A stretch of DNA of 6,505 nucleotides from Elusimicrobiota bacterium (GTDB taxonomy: Bacteria > Elusimicrobiota > Elusimicrobia > FEN-1173): assembly GCA_016207625.1 (NCBI GenBank), contig JACQPF010000026.1, positions 1-6,505 of the forward strand, in the 5' to 3' direction. Position 1 is the first letter of the stretch; each line of letters opens with the position of its first letter. Made by a program: the position numbers and the translations under genes. The notes beneath the pieces were generated by a model. That model was not told where the DNA came from. It made no database searches and saw only the letters and a list, made by a program, of their open reading frames with translations. Shown piece after piece: positions 5,499-6,505 of the stretch.

Positions 5499-6505
5499 TC
5501 ACCGGCGGTAAAGAACGTCCGCGCAATCCTTGTAGGGGTCCGGGTTCGCGTCCGGCCCGTCCATATTGTCGTAGTTGATCTTGGTGAGGTTCCCACGGCG
5601 GTCTTTTTCCAGGTTCCCCCGCGAGTCGCACACAAACAGGCGCTTGTTGGTGAAACGGTCGCAAATGCCGATGTATTCCTCCATGCGGATGTCGATATCG
5701 TCCAACATTTCTTGGAGAGTGACTCCCAGATAGGACTCGATGAACTTACCGTCATGGATGCGGGTGACCCTCAGAGCGTCCTCGCGGCATAACCGTCCGC
5801 GGCGCACGTGCATGCAAGCCAGATCCGTGGCGCGGCCGAAACCGTATTTGATGAACTTGAAGTAGTCGTGGATGCCGACTTGGCAGTTGTCCAAGTTCTC
5901 ATAATTGACCAAGGACCCTTCCACCACCTTATGATAGGTGCGCAGACCGAAAGCCTGGCTGTAGAGGGCGTTCTGATAGCCGTCCCAGGGCAGATAGTAA
6001 CCCAGGAACAAGCCCGTGACGCCCACGCGCTTCAGTTCCTCATCCGTGGGGTAGGTGTATTGAATGAGGTGCTTGGGCTCGATGCCGTCCTGTCCCACCA
6101 AGTCCGTCACCCGCAGACCCAACAAGCCTCCGAACTCCTCCAGCCACCGGCGGTTGAGAGCCTTATCCTGGGCCATGGAAGCGGGGCCGCCGTATTCGTG
6201 CTGGGGGTTTTCCCCCCAAATAATCAGCGGGACGTTGAATTGAACGGCAATGCGGACGGGGATGGTGAAAATCGAAGTGTGCTCGGGCCAGGAGAGGTCG
6301 CCGATTTGGCGCAGGGCCAGGCGATTGATCCGGCGCCGGACAATGGGGTTGGTGGTCACTTCGATATAATCCACTCCCAAGCGCTTCAAGTTTTCGATGT
6401 TGTGCCTGCCGATCTCCGACAATTTGTCCGTGGCGGCCGTGACGCAGAGCGGGTTCATCCCCAGCTCCTTCATGCGCAGGACTTGATAGGTGCTGTCCTT
6501 GCCGC
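5499..6505 (-). CDS. wbpG: N-acetyl sugar amidotransferase (WbpG/PseA/WbuX type), 5' end outside the window
   Basis: The visible 334 codons begin at the window edge with GKDSTYQV, the tail of the SGGKDS PP-loop that binds ATP in this family. The gene therefore continues past 6505, and the internal ATG at 6473 is not the start. By comparison with the family about 50-60 residues are missing, including the usual N-terminal cysteine motif. Other family signatures follow: VTAATDKLSEIGRHNIENL, then IWGENPQHEYGG, LGYYLPWDGY, YENLDNCQVGIHDYFKF and KYGFGRATD. The enzyme is believed to adenylate an acetamido group of a nucleotide sugar and replace oxygen with ammonia from HisH/HisF, giving an acetamidino group, as for WbpG in P. 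aeruginosa LPS and PseA in Campylobacter flagellin glycans. The hisH and hisF genes directly downstream support this. The substrate may be the diacetamido-uronic acid made by the other genes here or a nonulosonate; the sequence does not decide. Confidence 0.92.
   Translation of the reverse strand, partial: GKDSTYQVLRMKELGMNPLCVTAATDKLSEIGRHNIENLKRLGVDYIEVTTNPIVRRRINRLALRQIGDLSWPEHTSIFTIPVRIAVQFNVPLIIWGENPQHEYGGPASMAQDKALNRRWLEEFGGLLGLRVTDLVGQDGIEPKHLIQYTYPTDEELKRVGVTGLFLGYYLPWDGYQNALYSQAFGLRTYHKVVEGSLVNYENLDNCQVGIHDYFKFIKYGFGRATDLACMHVRRGRLCREDALRVTRIHDGKFIESYLGVTLQEMLDDIDIRMEEYIGICDRFTNKRLFVCDSRGNLEKDRRGNLTKINYDNMDGPDANPDPYKDCADVLYRR

Larger units (their letters stand above)
1..6505 (-). other. 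Single tightly packed polysaccharide-biosynthesis operon segment
   Basis: All seven recognised genes are on the minus strand. Stop-to-start distances in transcription order are 6 nt, 3 nt, a 4-nt ATGA overlap, 2 nt, a 28-nt overlap and 2 nt. No intergenic space could hold a promoter or a rho-independent terminator, so both transcription ends lie outside the window. The products form a coherent set: sugar dehydrogenase/acetyltransferase, aminotransferase, amidotransferase with its ammonia-supplying pair, nucleotidyltransferase and a putative glycosyltransferase. That one transcript carries all seven is inferred from spacing and shared theme. Confidence 0.85.

Overview
The window is one unbroken stretch of a surface-polysaccharide (O-antigen, capsule or glycan) locus from a bacterium with GC-rich DNA (about 60% GC by eye). 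All seven genes are on the minus strand, so the order of expression runs from base 6505 down to base 1. Gaps between genes are +6, +3, -4, +2, -28 and +2 nt, so there is no room for an internal promoter or terminator. The genes look co-transcribed from a start outside the window. The O-antigen-type sugar enzymes fit a Gram-negative organism, but nothing here fixes the phylum.

In transcription order: (1) 6505-5499, an N-acetyl sugar amidotransferase (WbpG/PseA/WbuX type), cut at its 5' end by the window edge inside the PP-loop motif; (2) 5492-4875, a HisH-type glutaminase; (3) 4871-4110, a HisF-like ammonia-delivering partner that has lost one of the two cyclase catalytic aspartates; (4) 4113-3379, an SpsF-type cytidylyltransferase; (5) 3376-1898, an unnamed GT-B-like protein with EDG, HP and NST motifs resembling those of bacterial sialyltransferases; (6) 1925-264, a natural fusion of a WbpB/WlbA-type sugar 3-dehydrogenase and a WbpD/WlbB-type N-acetyltransferase; (7) 261-1, the first 87 residues of a WbpE/WlbC-type PLP aminotransferase.

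Taken together, genes 6 and 7 should supply three steps (C3 oxidation, transamination, N-acetylation) of the route to a UDP-2,3-diacetamido-2,3-dideoxy-uronic acid. Genes 1-3 should release ammonia from glutamine and use it to turn an acetamido group into an acetamidino group. This parallels Pseudomonas aeruginosa O5, where wbpA/B/E/D/I and wbpG-hisH-hisF make such sugars. The 6-dehydrogenase (WbpA) and any 2-epimerase (WbpI) are not in the window. Genes 4 and 5 hint at a second, CMP-activated sugar and its transferase, which is inference.

Points for a second look are the dehydrogenase-acetyltransferase fusion, the sialyltransferase-like motif set in the unnamed protein, the HisF that keeps the ammonia gate but lacks Asp11, and two A-rich slippery sites. 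One slippery site is an in-phase A AAA AAG at the end of spsF that would join spsF to the next gene by a -1 shift. I see no RNA genes, mobile elements, CRISPR arrays or non-coding stretches longer than 6 nt.
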